DNA from: Frankia sp. AgB32
GTDB lineage: Bacteria > Actinomycetota > Actinomycetes > Frankiales > Frankiaceae
Direction: 5' to 3'
NCBI RefSeq assembly: GCF_023243045.1
Contig: NZ_JALKFX010000004.1
Coordinates: forward strand, 1 to 64,000
Length of the DNA: 64,000 bases
Shown here: positions 51,954 to 60,303 of the stretch, one piece after another
Layout: every line of letters begins with the position of its first letter
How positions within the stretch are numbered: the first letter of the stretch is position 1
Translations under genes and position numbers: made by a program
The notes under the pieces: generated by a model
Database searches by the model: none
Seen by the model: the letters and a program-made list of their open reading frames with translations, nothing else
What the model was told of the DNA's origin: nothing

Positions 51954-54900
51954 ATGGCTACTGATCTCTTCGCCGAGTTGTACCGCCGCGGAGTCCGCAT
52001 GCGGCTGGCTGACGGCCGACTTCACGTCACGGCGCCATCCGGCGCTCTCACCGCCGAGCTACGCGAGGAGATGAGCCTTCGCCGGGCTGAGCTCATCGAG
52101 GTCATCTCGCGCTCCGAGAGCGCGGACGAACCGACGAACCTCGTCGCGCGGCCAGGGGAGCGGCACGACCCGTTTCCGTTGACCGACGTCCAGCAGGCGT
52201 ACTGGGTGGGTCGGACGCCGGGGGTGGAACTCGGCGGCAACTCGACCCACTGCTACCTCGAGTTCGACGCCGCGGATCTCGACGTCCCGAGGCTGGGCGA
52301 GAGCCTCGACTCGCTGGTCCGGCACCACGACATGCTCCGGGCGGTCATCGCGCCCGACGGCCGCCAGCGGGTCCTGCCCGAGGTTCCGCCGTACGAGATC
52401 CGCGTCACCGACCTGTCCGGGCTCGACCCCGCGGCGCAGGAGGCGGGGATCGAGCAGATCCGGGCGGAGCTGGCGCATCAGGTCCTGCCCGCCGACCGCT
52501 GGCCGCTGTTCGAGGTCCGCGTGACCCGCCTGACAGGGCGGCGCTGGCGCCTGCACCTCAGCCTGGACATGCTCGTCATGGACGGGTTCAGCTTCGGAAT
52601 CTTCCAGCGCGACTGGTTCCGTTTCTACAGCCAGCCGGACTCCCCGCCCGAGCCCCTCGACATCACCTTCCGCGACTTCGTTCTCGTCGAGCAACGGCAG
52701 CAGGGCGAGCGGCGGTTCGAGGCCGACCGGCGGTACTGGCTGGACCGGCTCGACCACCTGCCGCCCGCTCCCGAACTGCCACTGGCCGTCCAGCCCGGGC
52801 AGCTCTCCAGCCCGAGGTTTGCCCGGCGCCATGGCCGGGTGTCCCGCGATCAGTGGTCCGTCATCAAGAAGGCCGCCCGCAGCCAGGGTCTCACCCCGTC
52901 CGCGGTGCTCGTCGCCGCCTACGCCGACGTGCTCCGGCACTGGTCGAAACGGCCCGAGTTCACGCTCAACCTGACACTGTTCAACCGGTCACCGCTCCAT
53001 CCGCAGATCGGGGGGGTGATCGGCGACTTCACCTCGCTGGTTCTGCTCGAGACGCGGCCCGAGCCCGAGGAGTCCTTCGCCGAGCGGGCGAAGCGCCTGC
53101 ACCACCAGCTCATGGACGATCTCGGACACTCCACGTATTCGGGCGTCCGCGTGCTGCGGGAGCGCGCCAGGCGTCTGGGCGGCCGGCCGGGGGCCGGAAT
53201 GCCGGTGGTGTTCACCAGCATGATCGGCTTCGACTCCGAGTCCAGCTTCACCGAAACCGCCCAGGTGTTCGGCGACGTCGTCTACGGCGTCAGCCAGACG
53301 CCTCAGGTCTGGCTTGACTACCAGGTGCTCGAGGACCGCGGCGAGCTGCTGGTCAACTGGGACTTCGTCGAGGAGCTCCTCCCCGCCGGCATGCTGGACG
53401 AGATGTTCGACGCGCACCTGACGTGCCTGGAGCGCCTCGGCGAGAGCCGGACCGCGTGGGACGAGCGGGAGCTCGTCACGCTCCCGCCGGCGCAGGCCGT
53501 CGAGCGCCGCCAGGCCAACGACACCAGGTCGGCCATCCCCCCGCGGACGCTCTGCGGCCTCGTCGAGGAGCAGGCCGGGCGGACTCCGGACGCGATCGCC
53601 GTGATCTCGGCCGACGGCGAGCACACCTATCGCGAACTGGTCGACGACGCCTGTCGGCTGGCCCACGTCCTGCAGTCGATCGACGCGACCCCGAACACCC
53701 TGATCGGTGTCATCGCCGAGAAGGGGTACGAGCAGGTGGTGGCGACCCTCGGCGTCAGCCGGTCCGGGGCCGCGTACCTGCCGATCGAGCCGCGCTGGCC
53801 GGCCGCCCGGCGAGCGCAGATCCTCCAGCAGGGTCAGGTGAAGGTCGTGGTGACGACACCGCGACTGCGCGACGAGTCGGGGTGGCCGGACGGCATCCGG
53901 CTGGTGACCCTTGCCGACGCCGAGGTACGGTCCGCACCGTCCAGCCCGCCGCCGCACGGCCCTGCCCCGGACGACCTGGCGTATGTGATCTTCACCTCCG
54001 GATCCACCGGCAGGCCGAAGGGGGTCATGATCGATCATCAGGCGGCGGCCAACACGATCCAGGACCTCAACGACCGCTTCCGGGTCAGCTCGGAGGACCG
54101 GGTGCTGGCGCTGTCCGCCCTCAGCTTCGACCTCTCCGTGTATGACATCTTCGGTCTACTGGCCGCGGGAGGCGCTGTCGTCATGCCGGAGCCGGGCAGG
54201 TCGCAGGAGCCGAGGCACTGGACCGACCTGGTCGACCGGCACCGGGTGACGATCTGGAACAGCGTGCCCGCCCTCGTCCAGGCGTGGATCGAGGCGCACG
54301 AACCGACCGCTCCCCCGCCCCCGCACGGGCCGCGGCTGGTCATGATGAGCGGGGACTGGATCCCCGTGGCGTTGCCGGACCGGATCCGCGCGATCTACCC
54401 CGCGGCCCGGCTGATGAGCCTGGGCGGCGCCACCGAGGCGTCCATCTGGTCGGTTCACTACCCGATTGGCGCGGTGCCCCCGGAGTGGTCCCGGATCCCC
54501 TACGGCACACCGCTCGCCAACCAGACCATGCACGTCTACAACCAGTGGCTGGAGCCGAGCCCGGTCTGGGCGACGGGTGAGATCTACATCGGTGGGGCCG
54601 GCGTGGCCCGCGGCTACTGGGCCGATCCCGACCGGACGGCGGAGCGGTTCATCGTGCATCCCCGCACCAAGGCCCGCCTCTACCGGACCGGCGACCTCGG
54701 CCGCTATCTCCCCGGCGGGGACATCGACTTCCTCGGCCGGGAGGATTCGCAGATCAAGCTCAACGGCTACCGCATCGAGCTCGGCGAGATCGCGGTCCCG
54801 TTGCGGCGGCAGCCCGGCATCCGTGACGCGCTGGTCGCTGTGGACACCAACCCCCGGACGGGCCGCCGCCAGCTGGTCGCCTACCTGGTGCCCGAGCAGG

Positions 54901-55376
54901 GAGAGGCCGCCGCCGGGCGGACGCATCCCGACGCCGACGCGCTGCGCGCCGCGCTCGAGGAGATCCTCCCGGAATACATGGTGCCCCGGCACTATCTCGT
55001 CATCCCGAAGGTGCCGCTGGGCCCGAACGGGAAGGTCGACACGTCGGCGCTGCCCGCCCCGCGGGACCAGCAGTCGCCCGGCAGCAGGTCCGCTCCGCGG
55101 GACGAGCTGGAGCGGACGCTGCTGTCCTTCTGGCAGGAGGTCCTGGAGCGCGACGACTTCGGGACGGAGGAGAACTTCTTCGAGCTCGGTGGGGACTCCC
55201 TGCACGCGATCGGCGTCCTGGAACGGATCAGCGCGGAGTTCGGCGCGGCCGAAGGTCAGAACGACGGTCTGCGCACCCTCTTCGAAAACCCCACGGTCGC
55301 CCGCCAGGCCGCCGCCATGCGGGCCAACCGCCGGCAGGATGATGTTCGGTCAGCTCTGCCTGCCGTAGAGGCGTAA
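51954..55376 (+). CDS. NRPS module Cy-A(Cys)-PCP with TubC-type docking domain
   Basis: 1140 residues. The N-terminal 50 residues (LFAELYRRGVRMRLADGRLH) match TubC-type docking domains. The cyclisation domain (about 70-500) starts FPLTDVQQAYWVGR and has the heterocyclase motif DMLVMDGFS (Asp205, Asp210, Ser213) instead of HHxxxDG. The A domain (about 520-1040) has YVIFTSGSTGRPKG and GATEASIWS. The binding-pocket code reads D-L-Y-N-M-S-L-I-W-K, one change from the cysteine code DLYNLSLIWK. The PCP has ELGGDSLHA. It should activate Cys, condense it with the acyl chain from the KS-ACP protein and close a thiazoline; no oxidase domain is seen. Its end overlaps the convergent ABC permease gene by 27 bases. 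Confidence 0.92.
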   Translation: MATDLFAELYRRGVRMRLADGRLHVTAPSGALTAELREEMSLRRAELIEVISRSESADEPTNLVARPGERHDPFPLTDVQQAYWVGRTPGVELGGNSTHCYLEFDAADLDVPRLGESLDSLVRHHDMLRAVIAPDGRQRVLPEVPPYEIRVTDLSGLDPAAQEAGIEQIRAELAHQVLPADRWPLFEVRVTRLTGRRWRLHLSLDMLVMDGFSFGIFQRDWFRFYSQPDSPPEPLDITFRDFVLVEQRQQGERRFEADRRYWLDRLDHLPPAPELPLAVQPGQLSSPRFARRHGRVSRDQWSVIKKAARSQGLTPSAVLVAAYADVLRHWSKRPEFTLNLTLFNRSPLHPQIGGVIGDFTSLVLLETRPEPEESFAERAKRLHHQLMDDLGHSTYSGVRVLRERARRLGGRPGAGMPVVFTSMIGFDSESSFTETAQVFGDVVYGVSQTPQVWLDYQVLEDRGELLVNWDFVEELLPAGMLDEMFDAHLTCLERLGESRTAWDERELVTLPPAQAVERRQANDTRSAIPPRTLCGLVEEQAGRTPDAIAVISADGEHTYRELVDDACRLAHVLQSIDATPNTLIGVIAEKGYEQVVATLGVSRSGAAYLPIEPRWPAARRAQILQQGQVKVVVTTPRLRDESGWPDGIRLVTLADAEVRSAPSSPPPHGPAPDDLAYVIFTSGSTGRPKGVMIDHQAAANTIQDLNDRFRVSSEDRVLALSALSFDLSVYDIFGLLAAGGAVVMPEPGRSQEPRHWTDLVDRHRVTIWNSVPALVQAWIEAHEPTAPPPPHGPRLVMMSGDWIPVALPDRIRAIYPAARLMSLGGATEASIWSVHYPIGAVPPEWSRIPYGTPLANQTMHVYNQWLEPSPVWATGEIYIGGAGVARGYWADPDRTAERFIVHPRTKARLYRTGDLGRYLPGGDIDFLGREDSQIKLNGYRIELGEIAVPLRRQPGIRDALVAVDTNPRTGRRQLVAYLVPEQGEAAAGRTHPDADALRAALEEILPEYMVPRHYLVIPKVPLGPNGKVDTSALPAPRDQQSPGSRSAPRDELERTLLSFWQEVLERDDFGTEENFFELGGDSLHAIGVLERISAEFGAAEGQNDGLRTLFENPTVARQAAAMRANRRQDDVRSALPAVEA

Positions 55377-56204
55377 CGCGATCGGCGCGCACACCAGGGT
55401 GATGACGGCAGTGGCGATGAGCGACCAGGCGACGTCCGCACCGGCGTCGCCTGTGTCGTTCATCAGGTCCCGGGCCGCGCTCGCGACATGGCTGAGCGGG
55501 TTGACGTCGACGAAGGCCCGGAGCCAACCAGGCATGGTGCTGGGCTGGACGAAGACGTTGCTCGCGAACGACAGCGGCATCAGCACGGCGTTCGCGATGC
55601 TGAGGACGACCGCCGAGTCCCGGACGGCCAGGGCGACCGCGGCCCACAGCAGCGACAGCGAGAGCCCGAACGCGACGACCAGGACAACCGCGGCGAGCAC
55701 GCCCGGCGCACCGCCGTCGGGGCGGTAGCCCATGGCCAGGCCGAGGCCCAACACGATGGCGGAGGCGAACAGGTAGCGGAAGACGTCGCTGAGCAGCCCG
55801 CCGAGGATCAGGGCCCCGCGCCAGACCGGCAGGCCGCGGAAACGGTCGAAGGCTCCGCTGCGCACATCCTGGGCGAGACGGCCGCCGCCGTACATGGTGA
55901 CGATGGCAATGCTCATGCTGAGCACGCCGGGCAGCAGGTCAGTGAGGTAGTCGCCGGTCGAACCGCTGATGGCACCGCCGAACAGGTAGGTGAACAGCAC
56001 GGTGAACAGGATCGGGATGGCTGCCGAGTCGACGAGCTGCTTGGGGTCGTGCCTGAGCTTGAGCATGGCGCGGGTACCGAAGGCGGCCGAGGCGGTCAGG
56101 GCCCCGGCACGGCGTCGCTCGCGTCCCGCAGCGAGCAGCGCGTCGATCGGGACCTCCGGGTCCTCTGCCGCGGCGGGGCTGGTGGGGATGGCCAGGGTGC
56201 TCAC
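55350..56204 (-). CDS. ABC-2 type transporter permease (DrrB-like)
   Basis: 284 residues with about six hydrophobic helices of the ABC-2 family: ILFTVLFTYLFGGAISGS, LLPGVLSMSIAIVTMYGGG, the DVRSGAFDRFRGLPVWRGAL coupling segment, and FASNVFVQPSTMPGWLRAF followed by DVNPLSHV, all typical of DrrB-type drug exporters. It overlaps the ATPase gene by four bases (GTGA) and forms an exporter with it. Likely cargo is the cluster product. Confidence 0.87.
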   Translation of the reverse strand: MSTLAIPTSPAAAEDPEVPIDALLAAGRERRRAGALTASAAFGTRAMLKLRHDPKQLVDSAAIPILFTVLFTYLFGGAISGSTGDYLTDLLPGVLSMSIAIVTMYGGGRLAQDVRSGAFDRFRGLPVWRGALILGGLLSDVFRYLFASAIVLGLGLAMGYRPDGGAPGVLAAVVLVVAFGLSLSLLWAAVALAVRDSAVVLSIANAVLMPLSFASNVFVQPSTMPGWLRAFVDVNPLSHVASAARDLMNDTGDAGADVAWSLIATAVITLVCAPIALRLYGRQS

Positions 56205-57217
56205 GCCTGCGGCTCCTCATGGTCGGTGGTGGCGGGACCGGTTCGATGACCGGTCAGCGCGAGGAAGGCCTCGTCCAGACTGGGCTGGCCCAGGGAGAGC
56301 TCGGCGATGCCCACCCCGGCCTCGCCGAGCCGGGTCATGGCGTGCCCGACCAGCCGGCCCGTGTCCGTCGCGTCCGGCTGGGTGGCGATCATCACGGACA
56401 GGGCGAGCGGGTCGGCGGCGGGCTGAACCGTCCCGGCCAGAGCGCCGGCCAGGATCTGCGACGCCTGCGGACGCTGCTCGCCGTCGAGGAGCCGGATGTG
56501 CAGGGTGCTGGAGCCGACGCGGGACTTCAGCTGGGCGCTGGTGCCCTCGGCGACTATCCGACCGCTGTCGATGACCGCGATCCGCTCGGCGAGCTGGTCA
56601 GCCTCCTCGAGATACTGGGTCGTGAGCAGCACGGTGGTACCGGCCGCGGCCACCCGACGGACGAGCTCCCACACCTGGTTGCGGCTGCGCGGGTCGAGCC
56701 CGGTGGTCGGCTCATCGAGGAACAGCAGGTCGGGAGTCACGATCAGGCTGGCGCCGATGTCGAGCCGGCGGCGCATACCGCCCGAGTAGCCGCCCACCGG
56801 GCGGCCGGCCGCACCGGTCAGGTCGAACGCGGCGAGCAGTGCGTCGGCACGCTCTCTGCGGGCAGCCCGGGGCAGCCCCTGGAGCCGGCCGAGGATGAGC
56901 AGGTTCTCGTAGCCGGTCAGGTCCTCGTCGAGGGAGGCGAACTGCCCGGTGACCGCGACCCGGGCCCGGATCGCCTGCGCCTCGGTCAGCACGTCGTGGC
57001 CGAGGACGCGGACCATGCCGCCGGATGGTCGGGCCAACGTCGCCAGGATGCGGATCGTGGTGGTCTTGCCGGCCCCGTTGGGGCCAAGGAACCCGAACAC
57101 CTGACCGCGCGGAATCGTCAGGTCGATGCCGTCCAGGGCCCGGTTCTCCCCGTAGACCTTGGTCAGGCCGCGCGCCTCGACAGCCGGATGATCTCCATCC
57201 GAACTCACTTTTGTCAT
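56201..57217 (-). CDS. ABC transporter ATP-binding protein (DrrA-like)
   Basis: 338 residues. Walker A GPNGAGKTTTIRIL (about 45-58), Q-loop VTGQFASLDEDLTGYENL, signature YSGGMRRRLDIGASL, Walker B LLFLDEPTTGLDPRSRNQ and the H-loop replaced by Gln in LLTTQYLEEADQLA, as in the DrrA family. The C-terminal DUF4162-like part (about 230-330) includes QPSLDEAFLALTG. It powers the DrrB-like permease. The ATG abuts the right arm of a palindromic operator, so the exporter is probably repressed by the divergent TetR. Confidence 0.9.
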   Translation of the reverse strand: MTKVSSDGDHPAVEARGLTKVYGENRALDGIDLTIPRGQVFGFLGPNGAGKTTTIRILATLARPSGGMVRVLGHDVLTEAQAIRARVAVTGQFASLDEDLTGYENLLILGRLQGLPRAARRERADALLAAFDLTGAAGRPVGGYSGGMRRRLDIGASLIVTPDLLFLDEPTTGLDPRSRNQVWELVRRVAAAGTTVLLTTQYLEEADQLAERIAVIDSGRIVAEGTSAQLKSRVGSSTLHIRLLDGEQRPQASQILAGALAGTVQPAADPLALSVMIATQPDATDTGRLVGHAMTRLGEAGVGIAELSLGQPSLDEAFLALTGHRTGPATTDHEEPQA

Positions 57218-57218
57218 A

Positions 57219-57244
57219 CTGTAAGAGTTAATTACCTCTTACAG
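57219..57244. promoter_or_regulatory. Perfect inverted repeat, TetR operator between exporter and tetR
   Basis: CTGTAAGAG (57219-57227) and CTCTTACAG (57236-57244) are perfect nine-base arms with an eight-base AT-rich spacer. The site lies just before the ABC ATPase start and abuts the -35 of tetR, so one bound repressor would block both genes. Confidence 0.85.
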
Positions 57245-57245
57245 C

Positions 57246-57275
57246 TTGTCAAGGTTTCGGTCGGCGCCGTACGAT
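57246..57275 (+). promoter_or_regulatory. tetR promoter for a leaderless transcript
   Basis: TTGTCA (57246-57251) and TACGAT (57270-57275) are separated by 18 bases, and the GTG start lies six bases after the -10. No ribosome site is present, so transcription likely starts at the GTG itself. Confidence 0.65.
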
Positions 57276-57281
57276 TTTCGC

Positions 57282-57908
57282 GTGACCGACCCGACCAACG
57301 GCGCCCCGCCGGCCCGCCGCCGCCGGTCGGACGCCCGACACAGCATCGACGCGATCCTGGGCGCGGCCCGCGTCGTGCTCGGCGAACGCCCCGAAGCGAG
57401 CGTGGAGGACATCGCCGCGGCGGCCGGCGTCACGCGGCAGACCGTCTACGCGCACTTTCCCTCTCGCGAGGCGCTCGTCGTGGCCTTCGTCGAGGTCGCG
57501 GCCGCCGAGTACGTCGCCGCGCTCGACGCCGCCGACCTCGACACCGCTCCACCCGCCGAGGCGCTCACCCGGTTTCTCGACGCCGGATGGCAGTTCCTCG
57601 ACCGCCACCCGTTTCTGCTCAACCCCACCGCGCCCGGGATGCCGAGGCCCGGGCGCAACGCTCTCTCCGACGTGGTGCCCCTGCGGCTCGAACGGCTCAT
57701 CAAGCGAGGCCAGCACACGGGCGACTTCGACGTGCCGCTGCCCGCCACCTGGCTCGCCGAGGCCGTCATCGGACTTCAGCACGCCGCGGCGGCACAGGTC
57801 GCGGCCGGCCGGGCCACCGCCGGCGAGGCGAAGGCGCTGTGCCTGGAAAGCACCCGGCGCCTCTGCGGCTGCGAGGTGGCTCGGCCGCTAGGCCATGACC
57901 GGCCGTAG
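57282..57908 (+). CDS. TetR-family repressor of the DrrAB-like exporter
   Basis: About 208 residues. The N-terminal helix-turn-helix (about 20-65) contains ASVEDIAAAAGVTRQTVYAH and FPSREALVVAFVEV. The C-terminal ligand domain includes FLDAGWQFLDRHPFLLNP and LPATWLAEAVIGLQHAAAAQV. The GTG at 57282 fits the leaderless promoter; a TTG at 57246 in frame would overlap the -35 and is unlikely. It is divergent from the exporter and probably binds the perfect palindrome between them. Its last 21 bases overlap the convergent aminotransferase gene. Confidence 0.87.
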   Translation: MTDPTNGAPPARRRRSDARHSIDAILGAARVVLGERPEASVEDIAAAAGVTRQTVYAHFPSREALVVAFVEVAAAEYVAALDAADLDTAPPAEALTRFLDAGWQFLDRHPFLLNPTAPGMPRPGRNALSDVVPLRLERLIKRGQHTGDFDVPLPATWLAEAVIGLQHAAAAQVAAGRATAGEAKALCLESTRRLCGCEVARPLGHDRP

Positions 57909-59189
57909 ACCGGACACCACCTTCGCGAATCTCTGCGCCGCGAACTCCGCTTCCTCCATGGTCATCGTCAGCGGCGGCATCAGCACGACGGTGTCGGGCG
58001 TGTAGTGGACGAGCAGGCCCTGCCGTCGGCACGCCGTCTCCAGGTGGCGTCGGTCCAGCATCGAGAGCGGACTGCCGTCGTCGTCCACCAGGTCGATCGC
58101 CACATGGGCGCCGACCGCACGGACACCGCCGAACGTGGCGGCACCGGCGAGCAGGCCGCTCAGCCGATCGCACAGCAACCGGCCGAGTGCCCGACCATTG
58201 GCCACCAGATCCTCGGACGTGTACGCACGGATCGCGGCAAGCGCCGCGGCGCAGGAGACCGGGTGGCCGTCCGTGGTCGACGCGTGCGCGAAGACCGTGC
58301 CGTTGGTGTCGAACGCCTGGAAGATCTGGTCGGTCACCAGGACAGCACCAAGCGGCGCGTAGCCCGCGGTGATGCCCTTCGCGAGGCACATGATGTCCGG
58401 TGCGACCCCGGAGATATCGGCCGCGAACATCTCACCCATCCGGCCGAAACCCGTGAATGCCTCGTCGAAGATCAGCAGGATGTCGTGCCGTGTGCAGTAC
58501 TCACGCACGGCCCGCAGGTACTGGTCGGGAAGAGGCTGGCCGTTTCGCCCCTTCACCGGCTCGACGATGACCGCCGCGACGCGCTCCGGCCCCAGCGCGT
58601 CCACACCCTCGACGAACCCGGCCGCGGAGTCGTCCGTCGGCTCCGGAAGGTGGCGGAACCCGTCCGGCATGGGCCCGAACTGCCAGTGCATGACCCGCTG
58701 CCCGCTCGCAGCCATCGCCGCCATCGGGCTGCCGTGGTAGCTGTCCTGGAGACCCACGATGACACGCTTCTGCCGCCGACCCTGGTTTCGATGATAGGCG
58801 CGGGCCATCAGCACCGCGCTCTCAACCGCCGCGCCGCCCGTGTGGCAGAACCGCACCCGGCTCAGGCCGGCGGGGGCGAGGTCGGTCAGGGCCCGCGCCA
58901 GTTCCACGACCACCGGAGCCGGCAGTTCCCACCGCACCATGCAGACATAGGGCAGCTCGCGTGCCTGCCGGCACATCGCCTCCACGACATCACTTCTGCC
59001 GTAGCCCAGCATCATGTTGCCCACGCCCGCCCGGGCGTCGAGGGCGCGGTTCCCGGCGGCGTCGATCAGCCAGGAACCCTCACCTCTGACCCACATGTCC
59101 CCGGGACCGCTCTGGTCGAGGATCGTTGACGTGGGTATGGTCCCATGCCACAGGGCATAGTTTTCGCGATCCCAGGTGCTCGCCGTCAC
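57888..59189 (-). CDS. Class III (omega) PLP aminotransferase
   Basis: A 433-residue fold-type I PLP enzyme. Key segments are VRFCHTGGAAVESAVLMARAYH (cofactor phosphate cup), LQDSYHGSPMAAMA, VEPVKGRNGQPLP, the PLP-binding Asp in LIFDEAFTGFGR and the Schiff-base Lys in MCLAKGITAGYAPLG. HASTTDGHPVSCAAALAA follows. The family transfers amino groups between an amine or omega-amino acid and an oxoacid or aldehyde. In PKS clusters with reductive release, class III aminotransferases turn the aldehyde into a terminal amine; that is the likeliest job here. The GTG at 59189 has GGAGGG eight bases upstream. It is the last gene of the halogenation operon. Confidence 0.88.
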   Translation of the reverse strand: MTASTWDRENYALWHGTIPTSTILDQSGPGDMWVRGEGSWLIDAAGNRALDARAGVGNMMLGYGRSDVVEAMCRQARELPYVCMVRWELPAPVVVELARALTDLAPAGLSRVRFCHTGGAAVESAVLMARAYHRNQGRRQKRVIVGLQDSYHGSPMAAMAASGQRVMHWQFGPMPDGFRHLPEPTDDSAAGFVEGVDALGPERVAAVIVEPVKGRNGQPLPDQYLRAVREYCTRHDILLIFDEAFTGFGRMGEMFAADISGVAPDIMCLAKGITAGYAPLGAVLVTDQIFQAFDTNGTVFAHASTTDGHPVSCAAALAAIRAYTSEDLVANGRALGRLLCDRLSGLLAGAATFGGVRAVGAHVAIDLVDDDGSPLSMLDRRHLETACRRQGLLVHYTPDTVVLMPPLTMTMEEAEFAAQRFAKVVSGLRPVMA

Positions 59190-59217
59190 AGCCGTGTTCC
59201 CTCCGGTCTCCGCGCTA

Positions 59218-60222
59218 CTACTCCGGCCGCTGGACCACCGCGCACGTGAAGGTGAATCCGCCGGTACCCTGGACGATCATTCCGAACTCGCCCGGCTCAA
59301 GGCTCGCCTCGATGTCCACCAGATTCGCCAGGAAGTCGCCGGCGCCCAGGCAGCCCGTGCCGCACTCCAGGTACCGAGGATTTCCGCCGACGATTTCACT
59401 GATGGCCGGCTTGAACATTCCCTCCCGCATCGTCCGGGTAAGCCGCGGCAGTGCGATGCGGCTCAGGTCCGCGGGTCCGATCTCGGCCGCACCCAGCGCC
59501 CGCAGGACAAGTTCGTGCAGTTTGGGAAGGCCGAGCTTGACCAACCGCGCCGCCTCACCGGACTCCCTGAAGACCTTGTTGGCGCGCCGGAGGTCGATCG
59601 GAGCACCGTGCCCCAGCGGGACGGTGGTGAACTCGTCGAGCCCACGCATCTGGGCTTCCCATTCGGAGTCCGTCACCATCTCGAGCGAGAGCAGCCGGAG
59701 AAAATCGTCCCCCTCGCCCGGCCGGCCGAGCAGGACCGCGGTCGCCGAGTCCGAGTAGGCCGCATCGTCGTCACTCGCCCAGCGGTTGAATCCCGGCGCG
59801 CAGAACCGGTCCGCGGTCGTGATGAGAGCCGCACTCGAAGCTGGGGTGGCGGCCAGCCACTTGGCAGCGAGATGCAGCGCCACAGCACCGCCGTTGCAGA
59901 GTTGCTGAATATTGACGGGAAGCGCGTCGGGAATACCGGCCTGATGCGCGACGTAGTGCGCCGGTGACCACATGTCAAAGCCCTGGTGGTAGCTGAATGA
60001 ATGAGCCAGGAGGCCAATGTCGGCCGGCTCGAACCTGCTCTTCTCCAGCGTGCTTTCCGCCGCCCGAACGGCCATCTGGGGTGGCGCGAGGTCGCCCTGG
60101 GAGACATACAGTTCCGTTACGCCGATACGTTCCACATCAGCCGCGCTGAGTTCGCCGTCCGGAGCGCTTTCCCGGTCCGGCGGAAGCCAGAGGGTCGCCG
60201 CCTTGACACCCAGTTCATTCAT
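59218..60222 (-). CDS. KAS III-like acyltransferase lacking the His-Asn pair
   Basis: 334 residues with the thiolase fold of 3-oxoacyl-ACP synthase III. The nucleophile Cys109 is present in NIQQLCNGGAVALHLA, and ITTADRFCAPGFNRW and ECGTGCLGAGDFLANL follow. Where FabH has the catalytic His (in a His-Gln-Ala-Asn block) this protein reads LPRLT, and the later Asn is in a GTG context rather than GNT. Such a protein cannot carry out normal decarboxylative condensation. Relatives of this sort (CerJ/ChlB3-type) transfer acyl groups between carriers and hydroxyl or amino acceptors. GAGGA lies six bases before the ATG. It sits between the A domain and the aminotransferase in one operon. Confidence 0.8.
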   Translation of the reverse strand: MNELGVKAATLWLPPDRESAPDGELSAADVERIGVTELYVSQGDLAPPQMAVRAAESTLEKSRFEPADIGLLAHSFSYHQGFDMWSPAHYVAHQAGIPDALPVNIQQLCNGGAVALHLAAKWLAATPASSAALITTADRFCAPGFNRWASDDDAAYSDSATAVLLGRPGEGDDFLRLLSLEMVTDSEWEAQMRGLDEFTTVPLGHGAPIDLRRANKVFRESGEAARLVKLGLPKLHELVLRALGAAEIGPADLSRIALPRLTRTMREGMFKPAISEIVGGNPRYLECGTGCLGAGDFLANLVDIEASLEPGEFGMIVQGTGGFTFTCAVVQRPE

Positions 60223-60303
60223 CGCGCTTCCTCGCCCTTCCCTCGTCCTCACTGAGGCGTCCCATCGCCCGGTCACGTGCATCTGGCCATCGAACGCGGA
60301 TCG

